From assembly GCF_021352225.1 (NCBI RefSeq), contig NZ_JAAUVI010000002.1, positions 558,001 through 622,000 of the forward strand: DNA of 64,000 bases, written 5' to 3'. The translations under genes were made by a program, and so were the position numbers. Below are positions 10,563-23,077 of the stretch, piece by piece (the stretch's first letter is position 1; every line of letters starts with the position of its first letter). Source of the stretch: Methylobacterium sp. C25 (GTDB taxonomy: Bacteria > Pseudomonadota > Alphaproteobacteria > Rhizobiales > Beijerinckiaceae). The notes beneath the pieces were generated by a model. It searched no databases and was not told the DNA's origin. It was given only the letters and a program-made list of their open reading frames with translations.

Positions 10563-10923
10563 AGTACCAGGGGTGCCGGTCTAGATCCCAGACCGTGTAA
10601 GTCAGCCCATAGCCGTGGTCGGCGAGCGGCTGTGAGATCTCGGCGCCCGCCGCCTCGGCACGGGCGTGATGCGCCCGAACGTCGGGCACGTAGACGAAGA
10701 TGCCGGCCGTGGCCTTGGTCTCCTCGCTGGGCGCGACCATCCGCCAGGCATCGCTGCCCTGCCCCATCATGATGCGCTGCCCGTCGAGCAGCATCGAGGC
10801 GTGCATGCCGCCGCTGGGCGTCGGATGCCGGCTTTCCTCCTGGAATCCGAAGACGCGGCTCAGCCAGTCGAGCGCAGCCGGGACGTCTTGGTAGAACAGG
10901 TAGGGAATGATCTCGGTACCCAT
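10543..10923 (-). CDS. VOC (glyoxalase/bleomycin-resistance) family protein
   Basis: 126 residues with two beta-alpha-beta-beta-beta halves. Recognisable pieces are IIPYLFYQDVPAALDWLSRVFGF at the start and DHGYGLTYTVWDLDRHPWYF at the end, typical of PhnB/YdeM-like VOC members of unknown substrate. The ATG at 10923 lies 33 bases after the stop of the ABC exporter gene, so the two may be co-transcribed. The substrate cannot be inferred. Confidence 0.85.
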   Translation of the reverse strand: MGTEIIPYLFYQDVPAALDWLSRVFGFQEESRHPTPSGGMHASMLLDGQRIMMGQGSDAWRMVAPSEETKATAGIFVYVPDVRAHHARAEAAGAEISQPLADHGYGLTYTVWDLDRHPWYFTQASD

Positions 10924-10955
10924 CGCCGTCTCCTCGTGATCGATCCGGTTTCCGA

Positions 10956-12722
10956 TCACGCCGGCTCGGCGACGAGCGAGCGTGTGTAATCGGCCCAGAG
11001 CGCAGCATAGACCGGGCAATCCTGCAGCAGCATGTCATGGCGGTCCGATCCCACGAGGCGGCCGCCATCGAGAACCAGGATGAGGTCGGCGTTCCGTATC
11101 GCCGCCAGATGGTGGGACACGATCAGCAGCAGCCGGTCCCTGCCCCAGGTCGCGAGCCGCCGCTCCAGCGCCACCGCGGCTTCGGCATCGAGAAAGGCGG
11201 CCGGCTCGTCGAGAAGAGCGATGCGTGGGTCGCGCACCACGGCGCGTGCGATCGACAGCCGCTGACGCTGCCCGCCGGAGAGGGTCCTGCCGTTTTCCGT
11301 GAGCTCTGCGTCGAGGCCTCCGGTCAGCCCGTCGACGAAATCGAGCGCGCCGGCGAAGGCCAGGGCCTCGCGCAGAGTGGCGTCATCGCTCGTCCGTCCA
11401 TGCGCGAGATTGTCTCGGATGGTGCCCGAGAACAGCAGGCTGTCCTGATCGACCGTGCCGATCCGCCGGCGAAGCCATCGCGGATCGTAGTCGCGCAGAT
11501 CCTGGCCGCCGATCGCGACCCGACCTGTGTAGCCGCGCTGAAGGCCGAGCAGGACGCGAATCAGGGTCGACTTGCCCGAGCCGTTTCGGCCGACGAGGGC
11601 GACGACACCGTGCTCCGGCAGGTCGAGGCTCACGCCATCGAGCGCCGGCTTGTTGCCGCCGGGATAGGTCAGCGAGACGTCACGGACCGAGATGCCCCCC
11701 GGTCCGATGCTGCGCAAAGGCGGCTGTCGAGCCGGCCGCTCGCGAGGAAGAGCCAGGAATTCGGAGATCTTGCGAACGGCCGTGTCCACCTCCTGCCAGA
11801 GGCGGACCAGATCGCCGCTGGCGAGGATCGGCCCGGCCACGCGCACTGCGAGGATCTGCAGGGCCAACAATTCTCCGACCGTCAGATGGCCGAGATAGAG
11901 ACGCCAGCACCCGACGCCGATGACCACGAGAGTGATGCCTCGCCAAGCGATCTGCGCCCTGAGCAGATACTGCCGGCTGATCTCCATCACGCCGGTGAGT
12001 TGGGAGAGCATGGTGCGCGTGAGCGTGTCCCAGCGCCGCAGCCGCGCATTCTCCAGGGCGAGCGCCTTGATCGTCGGCAGGCCGCTCACCGTCTCCGACA
12101 GGACGTTGTTTCGCTTGCCCATCGTTCCGTAGAGGGCAGCCGAGGCCTTTCCCGCCTCGCTCATGCGATTGCGCGCGATCAGCGTCAGCGGCGGCATGAC
12201 CAGCGTCAGCACCGTGCCGACCACGACATCGTAGTAGAAGGTCAGCCCGAGCGAGACGATCGCGCCGCCCGTGTCGAGGAACAGCATCGGCACGCGGTTC
12301 AGGACGAAATCGCGAACCTTGGTCGCCTGCTCGAAATGGTTGATGGCCTCACCGGGCCGGAACTGCTCGCCGTCGACGCGCACGCGCATCAGATGCGTGA
12401 AGATCCGGCGAGAGATCCGCTTGTCGAGAAAGGTCGCGAGCGCGATGACGAGCCACTGGCGAACATGAGCGAACGCCGCTTCGAGGACCACGGCAGCCAC
12501 GGCGATAAGGGCGAGGCCGGCGAGATGCGGCGTCGCGTGGCCGGCGACGATCTCGTCGACGCCCTTCTGAGTGGCGATCGGAAAGATCAGGCCCGCTGCA
12601 TAGCCCGCGGCCGTCACTGCGATCAGTCCGATGGATTGGCGCCGACGCAGGAGCAGGCAATGCCCGATCCAGCGCCAGCCGAAAGGCGTCCCCTCGTGCC
12701 GCCGCTCGATCGAACCGGACAT
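10956..12722 (-). CDS. ABC exporter, fused membrane and ATPase domains
   Basis: A 588-residue half-transporter of the type I exporter class. The N-terminal two thirds is a six-helix transmembrane domain (about 25-320), resembling the HlyB/toxin-secretion branch but without a C39 peptidase domain. The ATPase has Walker A GRNGSGKST, signature LSGGQRQRLSIARA and Walker B ALLDEPAAFLD. No membrane-fusion partner, substrate gene or outer-membrane channel is adjacent, so its cargo is unknown. The only likely operon partner is the small VOC protein downstream. Confidence 0.9.
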   Translation of the reverse strand: MSGSIERRHEGTPFGWRWIGHCLLLRRRQSIGLIAVTAAGYAAGLIFPIATQKGVDEIVAGHATPHLAGLALIAVAAVVLEAAFAHVRQWLVIALATFLDKRISRRIFTHLMRVRVDGEQFRPGEAINHFEQATKVRDFVLNRVPMLFLDTGGAIVSLGLTFYYDVVVGTVLTLVMPPLTLIARNRMSEAGKASAALYGTMGKRNNVLSETVSGLPTIKALALENARLRRWDTLTRTMLSQLTGVMEISRQYLLRAQIAWRGITLVVIGVGCWRLYLGHLTVGELLALQILAVRVAGPILASGDLVRLWQEVDTAVRKISEFLALPRERPARQPPLRSIGPGGISVRDVSLTYPGGNKPALDGVSLDLPEHGVVALVGRNGSGKSTLIRVLLGLQRGYTGRVAIGGQDLRDYDPRWLRRRIGTVDQDSLLFSGTIRDNLAHGRTSDDATLREALAFAGALDFVDGLTGGLDAELTENGRTLSGGQRQRLSIARAVVRDPRIALLDEPAAFLDAEAAVALERRLATWGRDRLLLIVSHHLAAIRNADLILVLDGGRLVGSDRHDMLLQDCPVYAALWADYTRSLVAEPA

Positions 12723-12825
12723 CGCGAACTCCGAGTCTGCATCGCACGGCGACTCGACGCGCGGCGAGGGTTATGGAGTGCGCGGATATCCCATGCGGAT
12801 CAACCTGGGATTGATCGGCTCGCCG

Positions 12826-13290
12826 TCACTTCGCGGCGAGCGCTTCCTTCACCAGGCCGCTGGCCTTTCCGAAATCCATCCGGCCGGCATACTTGCCCTT
12901 CAGCGCGGCGATGACCTTGCCCATGTCCTTCGGCTCGGCAGCGCCCGTCTCGGCGACGGCGGCCTGAATGGCAGCGCGCGTCTCGGCCTCGTCCATCTGC
13001 TGCGGCAGGAAATTCGCGATGATCGCGGCCTCGGCGCGCTCGGATGCGGCGAGTTCGGGCCGGCCGCCCTGCTCGTAGACCCCAGCCGCCTCGTTGCGCT
13101 GCTTGATCATCTTCTGCAGCAGCGAAAGGATCTCGGCCTCATCGATCTGACCGGTGCCGGAGCCCGTGACGCGCGCCTCGATGTCCTTGTCCTTGAGGGC
13201 GGCCTGGATCATGCGGACGGTCGAGAGCTTTTCCTTCTCGCCGGCCTTCATGGCGGCTTTCATCTCGGCGGTGATGCGCTCGCGCAGCAT
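12826..13290 (-). CDS. yqeY: GatB/YqeY domain-containing protein
   Basis: A 154-residue protein, the length of the YqeY family, which resembles the C-terminal tRNA-binding part of GatB. The N-terminus MLRERITAEMKAAMKAG and the segments STVRMIQAALKDK and LPQQMDEAE are characteristic, and the C-terminus contains KGKYAGRMDFGKASG. YqeY is often close to carA and dnaG in alphaproteobacteria. Here it is divergent from carA. Its exact role is unclear. Confidence 0.92.
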   Translation of the reverse strand: MLRERITAEMKAAMKAGEKEKLSTVRMIQAALKDKDIEARVTGSGTGQIDEAEILSLLQKMIKQRNEAAGVYEQGGRPELAASERAEAAIIANFLPQQMDEAETRAAIQAAVAETGAAEPKDMGKVIAALKGKYAGRMDFGKASGLVKEALAAK

Positions 13291-13540
13291 GGCGGCTTCC
13301 TGACGGTTGGAACTTCCAAGCGGCGCTGCCTATACGGTCCGACGCTCCTCCGCCAGCGTGTCGGGCGCCCGGAGCTTCCGAGCTGCGTGCTCCAGCGCCT
13401 CGTTCAAACGCGATGTTGAGCCCTGCGCCCTGCCACGTTGCTCCCGCGCGCCCGGATCGCTATGTGCAACGCAATCGCTCGCCGCACGCGTGCGCCCCGT
13501 GCGCGCCGGAATGCGGCTGAGAGCCATCCGGATCCGATCG

Positions 13541-14770
13541 ATGCTGCCAGACGCCGCCGCTTCCGCGCGCCCCGCACCCGAGCCCTGGAGCGAGCCGCTC
13601 ATCACAGCGCTGCTCGTGCTCGCCGACGGGACGATTCTCGAAGGCTTCGGCATCGGCCAGGAGGGCGTCGCAGATGGCGAGGTCTGCTTTAATACGGCGA
13701 TGACCGGCTACCAGGAGATCCTGACGGATCCGTCCTATGCCGGCCAGATCGTCACCTTCACATTCCCGCATATCGGCAATGTCGGCACGAACGACGAGGA
13801 TCTCGAAAGCCTCGATGCTGCTCCGGCCTCCGGCGTGCGTGGGGCAGTGATCGCCTCGGCCGTGACGCAGCCTTCGAGCTGGCGCTCGTCCTCGCATATC
13901 GACGGTTGGCTGAAGGCGCGGGGCATCGTCGGCATCACTGGAATCGACACCCGCGCGCTCACCGCGCTGATCCGCGACCACGGCATGCCGAACGCGGTCA
14001 TCGCCAACGATCCCGCAGGCCGGTTCGACCGCGAGGCCCTGAAGGCGCGTGCTGCGGCGCTTGCACCGATGGAAGGTCTCGATCTTGTCCCGCCCGTCAC
14101 CAGCCGCGAGCGCTCGACCTGGGGTGAGACCACCTGGACGGTGAAGGGCGGCTACGGCAGCCGCTCGGCCGGCGATGGCTACCGCGTCGTCGCGATCGAT
14201 TACGGGGTGAAGCGTAACATCCTGCGCCTGCTCGCTCAGGCCGGCTGCGACGTCACCGTGGTCCCTGCCACCACTCCCGCCGCCGACATTCTGGCTCTAA
14301 AGCCCGACGGTGTCTTTCTCTCGAATGGCCCCGGCGATCCCGCTGCGACCGGCACTTATGCGGTGCCGGTGATCCGCGAATTGCTCGAGAAGCGCGTGCC
14401 GACCTTCGGCATCTGCCTCGGCCATCAACTCATGGGCCTAGCCCTCGGCGGTCGCACCGTGAAGATGGGCCAGGGCCACCACGGCGCGAACCATCCGGTG
14501 AAGGACCACACCACCGGCAAGGTCGAGATCGTCTCGATGAACCACGGCTTCGCGGTCGATCCGAAGAGCCTGCCGAACACCGCGGTCGAGACCCACGTCT
14601 CGCTCTTCGACGGCTCGAATTGCGGCCTATCGCTGACCGACCGCCCCGCCTTTTCGGTCCAGCATCACCCCGAGGCGTCGCCCGGGCCGCGCGACAGCCA
14701 TTACCTGTTCGACCGCTTCGTCAGCCTCATGCGCGACAACCGGTCCGAGGCAGCCGGAAAGGCCCCGTGA
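13541..14770 (+). CDS. carA: carbamoyl-phosphate synthase small subunit
   Basis: The glutaminase subunit that supplies ammonia to CarB for arginine and pyrimidine synthesis. The 409-residue product has the N-terminal domain (LVLADGTILEGFGIG ... FNTAMTGYQEILTDPSY) and a class I glutamine amidotransferase domain with the nucleophile in FGICLGHQL and the His-Glu pair in VQHHPEASPGP. Start taken as the ATG at 13541; the ATG at 13511 is possible and would add ten residues. carB is not adjacent: two unrelated genes intervene. Confidence 0.96.
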   Translation: MLPDAAASARPAPEPWSEPLITALLVLADGTILEGFGIGQEGVADGEVCFNTAMTGYQEILTDPSYAGQIVTFTFPHIGNVGTNDEDLESLDAAPASGVRGAVIASAVTQPSSWRSSSHIDGWLKARGIVGITGIDTRALTALIRDHGMPNAVIANDPAGRFDREALKARAAALAPMEGLDLVPPVTSRERSTWGETTWTVKGGYGSRSAGDGYRVVAIDYGVKRNILRLLAQAGCDVTVVPATTPAADILALKPDGVFLSNGPGDPAATGTYAVPVIRELLEKRVPTFGICLGHQLMGLALGGRTVKMGQGHHGANHPVKDHTTGKVEIVSMNHGFAVDPKSLPNTAVETHVSLFDGSNCGLSLTDRPAFSVQHHPEASPGPRDSHYLFDRFVSLMRDNRSEAAGKAP

Positions 14771-14940
14771 CGTTTTGGCCACGCGCTCGCCGCGCAATGC
14801 GGCGGGTCGCATGGGGCACGGTCTCGGCACCGTCCGGCCATAAAAAATCCCAGCTTGAACGGCACTCGATCTCCATCGCAGCCGGCACGTGAAACCTCGC
14901 GGAATCACTCCCGGCCACCTTCGGTTCGATGGGGTTTTGG

Positions 14941-15318
14941 ATGACGCTCGACGACGCGCGTGACGACTTCTCGCGGTTGCATCGGCACTTTACGCTGCAT
15001 CTCGGCGTCGCCGTCGGGTTGGCTTGGCTCACTGCTTCCTATGCCGCGTTCTATGCACCGTGGGTACGCAACATCCGCGCGCTCATCGACCCGTCGGCCG
15101 GCACGGCGCGCGTCGAGAGCACCTTATCCTATCTGTTCGTCATGCCTGCGGTTCTGTTGCTCGCTTGGCTCTCGGTCTATTTCGGCCGCGAGACGATGCG
15201 TCGCTTCCAGACCCTGCCGAACCAGGCGCATGAATTCGCCGCTGCTGCGGTCGTCGCCTTTGGTGTGTTCTATCTCTCGATCGACCGGGCCATCGCCGCG
15301 CTGCACGCCGCGTTCTGA
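14941..15318 (+). CDS. small three-helix membrane protein, unknown
   Basis: About 125 residues with three hydrophobic segments (about 20-40, 60-80 and 100-118), beginning MTLDDARDDFSRLHRHF. I do not recognise a family. An in-frame ATG 12 bases upstream is an alternative start. It lies between carA and the pseudoazurin gene and ends 22 bases before a strong terminator. Confidence 0.7.
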   Translation: MTLDDARDDFSRLHRHFTLHLGVAVGLAWLTASYAAFYAPWVRNIRALIDPSAGTARVESTLSYLFVMPAVLLLAWLSVYFGRETMRRFQTLPNQAHEFAAAAVVAFGVFYLSIDRAIAALHAAF

Positions 15319-15340
15319 GACCTTCGCATTCTGGCTATCT

Positions 15341-15370
15341 AGCCGGGCCGAGAAATCGGCCCGGCTTTTT
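15341..15370. terminator. intrinsic terminator between convergent genes
   Basis: Stem AGCCGGGCCGA / TCGGCCCGGCT with a short loop, followed by a T-run on the plus strand. It serves the small membrane protein gene and possibly the convergent pseudoazurin gene too. Confidence 0.9.
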
Positions 15371-15392
15371 GCTGTCCGGCTTCCGCTTAATC

Positions 15393-15836
15393 CTACTTCG
15401 CGGCGGCCTGGGTGAAGAGTGGCTCAAAGCGCTGCTTGGCCATCTTGTTCTGCTCGAGGCCCTTAGCCTTCTCGAGGTTCTCCAGGTTCGAGCCGACCAC
15501 GACCATTGCCACCATGCCCATGATGTAATGCGGCGAGCACTTGAAGCCGTAGACACCCTCCTTGTCGAAGGTGACAGTCTCGTCCTTGCCGAGAGCGCCC
15601 TTGACGGGGACAGCCCCCTCCGGTGCCATGTTCTTTATCGTCTCGACGTTGTGGCCCTTGTCGGTCGCCACGAACTTCACCGTGTCGCCGACAGCGACCT
15701 TCGTGAAGGGCGGATCGAAGACCATCATCCCGCCTGGGCCATTGTTGAGCATCTTCACCGTGAACTCGGCGGCGTGAGCCGACGCGCAGGTCGCGGCGAG
15801 CATGGCGGCCGCGAGAAGCGTTCTTGAGGGCGTCAT
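15393..15836 (-). CDS. pseudoazurin (type I blue copper protein)
   Basis: A periplasmic electron carrier. The 147-residue precursor has a signal peptide (TLLAAAMLAATCASAHA, cleaved near residue 22) and a cupredoxin fold with copper ligands in KGHN (H62) and in KCSPHYIMGM (C100, H103, M108). The start at 15836 is chosen because GAGG lies six bases upstream; an ATG 12 bases further upstream is also possible. Its partners could be a nitrite reductase, a cytochrome c peroxidase or a dehydrogenase, none of which is nearby. It is transcribed alone from an AT-rich region. Confidence 0.93.
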   Translation of the reverse strand: MTPSRTLLAAAMLAATCASAHAAEFTVKMLNNGPGGMMVFDPPFTKVAVGDTVKFVATDKGHNVETIKNMAPEGAVPVKGALGKDETVTFDKEGVYGFKCSPHYIMGMVAMVVVGSNLENLEKAKGLEQNKMAKQRFEPLFTQAAAK

Positions 15837-16145
15837 CCTTTTCCTCATAATAATTCTGAAATTGACCGGCGATTTGACCCGGTAAGTCTACCTATGTGCT
15901 TTCGAAAATTTGATCAAACAGCGATGACAACTTGATAAATTGAATAATTATACTCTTTCATACGGCCATGCAGCGGACGCTGGACTCAGCGGTTCCTTGC
16001 CCTTTCAAACCCTTGCCGCTGCGTGTAAACGCGGGGCCTAACGATCATTCCTGAGCCAGCCGGCCTCGAACTTCGCCGCTCCGTCGGCGGCGCGCGAGGG
16101 CGGATGCGCGCGGTTTGACGACCCGCACACGACCCAAGGCGAACG
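15837..16145. other. AT-rich divergent promoter region
   Basis: About 310 bases between the pseudoazurin and carB starts. The half nearest the pseudoazurin gene is clearly lower in GC than the surroundings and holds an exact TTGATCAA palindrome at 15910-15917. No gene is visible. It should carry the promoters of both genes. Confidence 0.6.
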
Positions 16146-19619
<3,474 letters not shown>

Positions 19620-19684
19620 GCCGCGATAGCGGCAGATGCATTGAGGTCCGGCTGCTTTTTGGCGGTCCGGAGGTTTCGTAGTTT

Positions 19685-19717
19685 GGCCCGGAGGGAGTTC
19701 CCGCTCCCGACCGGGCC
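19685..19717 (+). terminator. stem-loop between carB and greA
   Basis: GGCCCGGAGGGAG pairs with CTCCCGACCGGGCC, giving a long GC-rich stem followed by TCTTCAATT. This is a plausible terminator or attenuator; the greA start follows 22 bases later. Confidence 0.6.
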
Positions 19718-19739
19718 TCTTCAATTGCGGCGTGAGACG

Positions 19740-20222
19740 ATGGCGATAGACAAGGTTCCGGTCACGGTGCGTGGCTTCGCAGCCATGGAAGAGGAGCTGA
19801 AGCATCGCCAGCAGGTAGAGCGCCCCCGTATCGTCGCGGCGATCTCCGAGGCGCGCGCCCATGGCGACCTTTCCGAGAACGCCGAATACCACGCCGCCAA
19901 GGAAGCCCAGTCTCACAACGAGGGCCGCGTGCTCGAACTCGAGAGCATGATCGCTCGCGCCGAGATCATCGACGTCTCGAAGCTTTCCGGTGACCGGATC
20001 AAGTTCGGTGCCACGGTGAAGCTCGTCGACGACGATACCGAGGAAGAGAAGAGCTACCAGATCGTCGGCGAGCCCGAGGCCGACGTCCATGCCGGCCGTG
20101 TCTCGATCTCTTCGCCGATCGCCCGTGCGCTGATCGGAAAGGGCGTCGGCGACACCGTCGAGGTGACCACGCCGAGCGGCGGAAAATCCTACGAAGTGCT
20201 CGAGATCAAGTACGGCGGCTGA
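19740..20222 (+). CDS. greA: transcription elongation factor GreA
   Basis: Rescues backtracked RNA polymerase by stimulating transcript cleavage. The 160-residue product has the N-terminal coiled coil with the acidic tip motif [14 protein letters not shown] and the C-terminal FKBP-like domain ending [11 protein letters not shown]. The ATG at 19740 gives [13 protein letters not shown]. The next gene starts at the base after its stop, suggesting co-transcription. Confidence 0.97.
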   Translation: MAIDKVPVTVRGFAAMEEELKHRQQVERPRIVAAISEARAHGDLSENAEYHAAKEAQSHNEGRVLELESMIARAEIIDVSKLSGDRIKFGATVKLVDDDTEEEKSYQIVGEPEADVHAGRVSISSPIARALIGKGVGDTVEVTTPSGGKSYEVLEIKYGG

Positions 20223-20223
20223 C

Positions 20224-20745
20224 GTGGCACGGAACTCGATCGCAGGTCGGATCGCCGTCGCTGCGCTGCTCTGTCTGGCGCTCGCGCAAGCGAGCGTCAC
20301 GGAGGCCGCCTCCGGGTTCGGCCGCTTCTCTTCCGTTCAGGTCGATGTGCGGCCGTTCCTGGCAGAAGGCGGCGGCGCGCAGGCGGAGGCCTTGCGCGGG
20401 GATCTCACCGTCGCGCTGAGGCAGAGCTTCGCCGGCCGCATCGGTGGTCGCGGGCCGAGCCTCGTCGTGGTGGTTCGCAGCCTCTCGCTCAATCCCTATG
20501 CCGGCAGCGGCAATAGCGGTCGCGGCGGTTTCGGCGGCGGCGGCGGCGGGGCCAACGACTATCTCGACGGCGAGGCGCTGCTCGTCGCCGCGAACGGGAA
20601 GGTTCTCGCTCGGCATCCGCAACTCGCCGTGCTTCCGTCGAGTTCGGGCGGCGCTTGGTATGATCCTGCGTCGGAGCGCCGCCGCGTTACCGCCATCGCC
20701 GAGCAGTACGCTCAATGGCTCGTTCGCGCCCTTCCGGCCGAGTGA
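20224..20745 (+). CDS. secreted protein of unknown function
   Basis: 173 residues with a signal peptide (RIAVAALLCLALAQASVTEA, cleavage near residue 28). The mature part contains a glycine-rich run near 95-110 and two short conserved-looking halves (SVQVDVRPFLAEGG ... VVVVRSLSLNPYAG, and YLDGEALLVAANGKVLARHP). No lipoprotein cysteine is present. I do not recognise the family. It starts with GTG one base after greA. Confidence 0.7.
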   Translation: MARNSIAGRIAVAALLCLALAQASVTEAASGFGRFSSVQVDVRPFLAEGGGAQAEALRGDLTVALRQSFAGRIGGRGPSLVVVVRSLSLNPYAGSGNSGRGGFGGGGGGANDYLDGEALLVAANGKVLARHPQLAVLPSSSGGAWYDPASERRRVTAIAEQYAQWLVRALPAE

Positions 20746-20772
20746 CCGGTCGAGCGTGTCGAGGGCGTATCG

Positions 20773-21789
20773 GTGAGTGAGTCGATCCCGGATCTGTCAC
20801 GATGCTCGACCTGGATCGTCACTGACGGCAAGGCCGGTGACGAAAATCAGTGCCTCGGCATCGCCGAGTATCTGAAGCTGCCTTACGAGTTGCGCCGCAT
20901 TCCCCATCGTCCGTTCAACTGGACGGCACCCTGGGGCCCGCTCGATCCTCGGGACGCGCCGGGACGCAAGGGTGGCACGCTGGCCGGTTCCCTGCCGGAT
21001 ATCGTGATCGCATCCGGCCGGCGCGCCGTCCCCTACATGCGGGCCATTCGAAAGGCGTCGGGCTTCCGAACCTTCGCGACCTTTCTCAAGGACCCGCGCA
21101 CCGGCCATGAAGCCGCGGATTTCATCTGGGTGCCGGATTTCGACGACCTGCGCGGCCCGAACGTGTTCACGACGCTCACGGCCCCGCACCAGGTGTCGCG
21201 AGAGCGGTTGCAGGCGGCGCGCGCCGTGCCCGATCCGCGTCTGGCCGCCCTGTCCTGGCCAAGGGTCGCCGTCCTGGTGGGGGGCAACAGCCGGCATCTT
21301 AGTTATCGCCCGGCCGACATGAAGCGGCTGGTGAAGCACCTCGGCACCCTCGCTGATAGCGGCTCTTCGCTGATGCTGACGGTGTCGCGCCGTACGCCGG
21401 ATGAGCTGCGGGTGGCTCTGGAGAAGCTGGTCTCCGAGAAGGGTGGCTTCTACTGGGATGGGAGCGGCACCAATCCTTACGTCGCCATGCTCGCCTTGGC
21501 CGATCAGGTCGTCGTCACCTCGGATTCCGCCAACATGGTCGGCGAAGCCGCGAGCACGGGCGTGCCGCTTCTTCTGTTCGACCTGCCGAAGACCTACATT
21601 CGGCATCGGCGGATGTTCGCTGGGCTTGCCATGGCCGGTGCCCTGAAGACATTCGTCGGCCGGCTGGAAGCACTGCAATACGCCCCCATCGATGCCACGC
21701 CGGACATCGCGAATGCGATGGCAAAAGCATTTGTCGAGCATCGGCAACGGATTGCAGCAGCGGGCGGCTCAGCGCGAGATCGGCTTTAA
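20773..21789 (+). CDS. ELM1-family protein (mitochondrial fission ELM1-like, DUF1022)
   Basis: The 338-residue protein matches the bacterial family named after plant ELM1. Key segments are WIVTDGKAGDENQCLGIAE at the N-terminus, VLVGGNSRHL in the middle, and TSDSANMVGEAASTGVPLLLFDLP near the C-terminus. The last of these looks like the sugar-nucleotide-binding loop of GT-B glycosyltransferases. The biochemical role in bacteria is not established to my knowledge. It follows the secreted protein and precedes trxB, whose start lies 55 bases downstream of its stop. Confidence 0.85.
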   Translation: MSESIPDLSRCSTWIVTDGKAGDENQCLGIAEYLKLPYELRRIPHRPFNWTAPWGPLDPRDAPGRKGGTLAGSLPDIVIASGRRAVPYMRAIRKASGFRTFATFLKDPRTGHEAADFIWVPDFDDLRGPNVFTTLTAPHQVSRERLQAARAVPDPRLAALSWPRVAVLVGGNSRHLSYRPADMKRLVKHLGTLADSGSSLMLTVSRRTPDELRVALEKLVSEKGGFYWDGSGTNPYVAMLALADQVVVTSDSANMVGEAASTGVPLLLFDLPKTYIRHRRMFAGLAMAGALKTFVGRLEALQYAPIDATPDIANAMAKAFVEHRQRIAAAGGSARDRL

Positions 21790-21844
21790 GCCCTTTCACG
21801 CGGTGCCGGAGCGAGCCGGCGGCGCGGACCAGGAGACGGACGAC

Positions 21845-22822
21845 ATGGCTCATACGCATGCGAAGCTCGTGATCATCGGCTCGGGGCCGGCCGGCTATAC
21901 GGCGGCGATCTACGCCGCGCGCGCGCTAGTCGAGCCGCTGCTGATCTCCGGGTTCCAGCCGGGCGGACAGCTCATGATCACGACGGATGTCGAGAACTAT
22001 CCGGGCTTTGCCGACGCGATCCAGGGTCCTTGGCTCATGGAGCAGATGCGGCTGCAGGCCGAGCATGTCGGCACCAGGATCGTGTCGGAGTACATCACCG
22101 AGGTCGATCTTAAGAGCCGCCCGTTCAGGCTGACGGCCGATTCCGGCGAGACCTATTCCTGCGATGCTTTGATCATCGCCACCGGTGCCCAGGCCAAGTG
22201 GCTCGGCATTCCCTCGGAAACGAAGTTTCAGGGCTTCGGCGTCTCAGCCTGCGCGACCTGCGACGGCTTCTTCTTCCGGGGCAAGGAGGTCACCGTGGTC
22301 GGCGGCGGCAACACCGCGGTCGAGGAGGCGCTCTACCTCGCGAATGTCGCGAGCAAGGTGACCGTCGTCCACCGCCGTGGCGAGTTCCGAGCCGAGCGCA
22401 TCCTGCGCGAGCGGCTGTCCAAGCATCCGAACGTCGAAGTGATCTGGCATCACAGCGTCGAGGAGATCTGCGGCAGGACCGAGCCGGCGCCGTCCGTCAC
22501 GCACCTGCGCCTCAAGGATGCGCGCACCGGTGAGATCCGGGAGCACGCCACCGAGGGCGTCTTCATCGCCATCGGCCACCAGCCGGCGACCGCGATATTC
22601 GAGGGGCAATTGCCGACGCGCCATGGCGGCTATCTCACCGTGAAGCCCGGAACGACCGAGACCGAGATCCCCGGTGTCTTCGCGGCGGGCGACGTCGCCG
22701 ACGACGTCTACCGTCAGGCGGTGACGGCCGCGGGCATGGGCTGCATGGCCGCGCTCGAGGCCGAGAAGTACCTCGCGAACCTCGAAGTCGGCGAGAATCC
22801 AACCCAGGCGGCGGCCGAATAA
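21845..22822 (+). CDS. trxB: thioredoxin-disulfide reductase
   Basis: NADPH-dependent flavoenzyme that reduces thioredoxin. The 325-residue protein has the FAD-binding IIGSGPAGYTAAIYAARA, redox-active CATC (C136 and C139), the NADPH-binding VVGGGNTAVEEALYLA and the C-terminal FAD motif GVFAAGDVADDVYRQAVTAAGMG. The ATG at 21845 gives MAHTHAKLVIIG. The LysR regulator that follows is a conserved neighbour in Rhizobiales. Confidence 0.97.
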   Translation: MAHTHAKLVIIGSGPAGYTAAIYAARALVEPLLISGFQPGGQLMITTDVENYPGFADAIQGPWLMEQMRLQAEHVGTRIVSEYITEVDLKSRPFRLTADSGETYSCDALIIATGAQAKWLGIPSETKFQGFGVSACATCDGFFFRGKEVTVVGGGNTAVEEALYLANVASKVTVVHRRGEFRAERILRERLSKHPNVEVIWHHSVEEICGRTEPAPSVTHLRLKDARTGEIREHATEGVFIAIGHQPATAIFEGQLPTRHGGYLTVKPGTTETEIPGVFAAGDVADDVYRQAVTAAGMGCMAALEAEKYLANLEVGENPTQAAAE

Positions 22823-23077
22823 TCCTCGGTTGCAGGTCATCGTCTGTTAAGATGTTGACACGCGGACATTCGCAACCAATTCGCAAGTCAGACATCCTAA
22901 GCTATGCAGCGACGGTAGAAGCCGGTAGCGCAGGGTTCCGTTTGGCGAAGGTGTAACCGAACCCTCGGTGCACGTGTCGCGAGGGATCGGGGGCTTGCCG
23001 GACAACGCTGGGGGCGATGATCCGCACGGCTGGGGCCGGACGGGGCGTGCCCCGGTAAGCGTACGGGAGGCACGGCC

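Noticed and set aside
11037..12914. A 625-codon frame antisense to the ABC exporter
   Set aside because: Shadow of the real gene with biased composition and no recognisable domain.
15910..15917. TTGATCAA as an FNR/FixK site upstream of pseudoazurin
   Set aside because: The FNR consensus needs a four-base spacer between TTGAT and ATCAA; here the halves abut, so I do not call it.
22910..22970. A tRNA-like string upstream of lsrB (GGTAGCGCAGGGTTC)
   Set aside because: No acceptor, anticodon and T-arm can be folded around it; the match is superficial.
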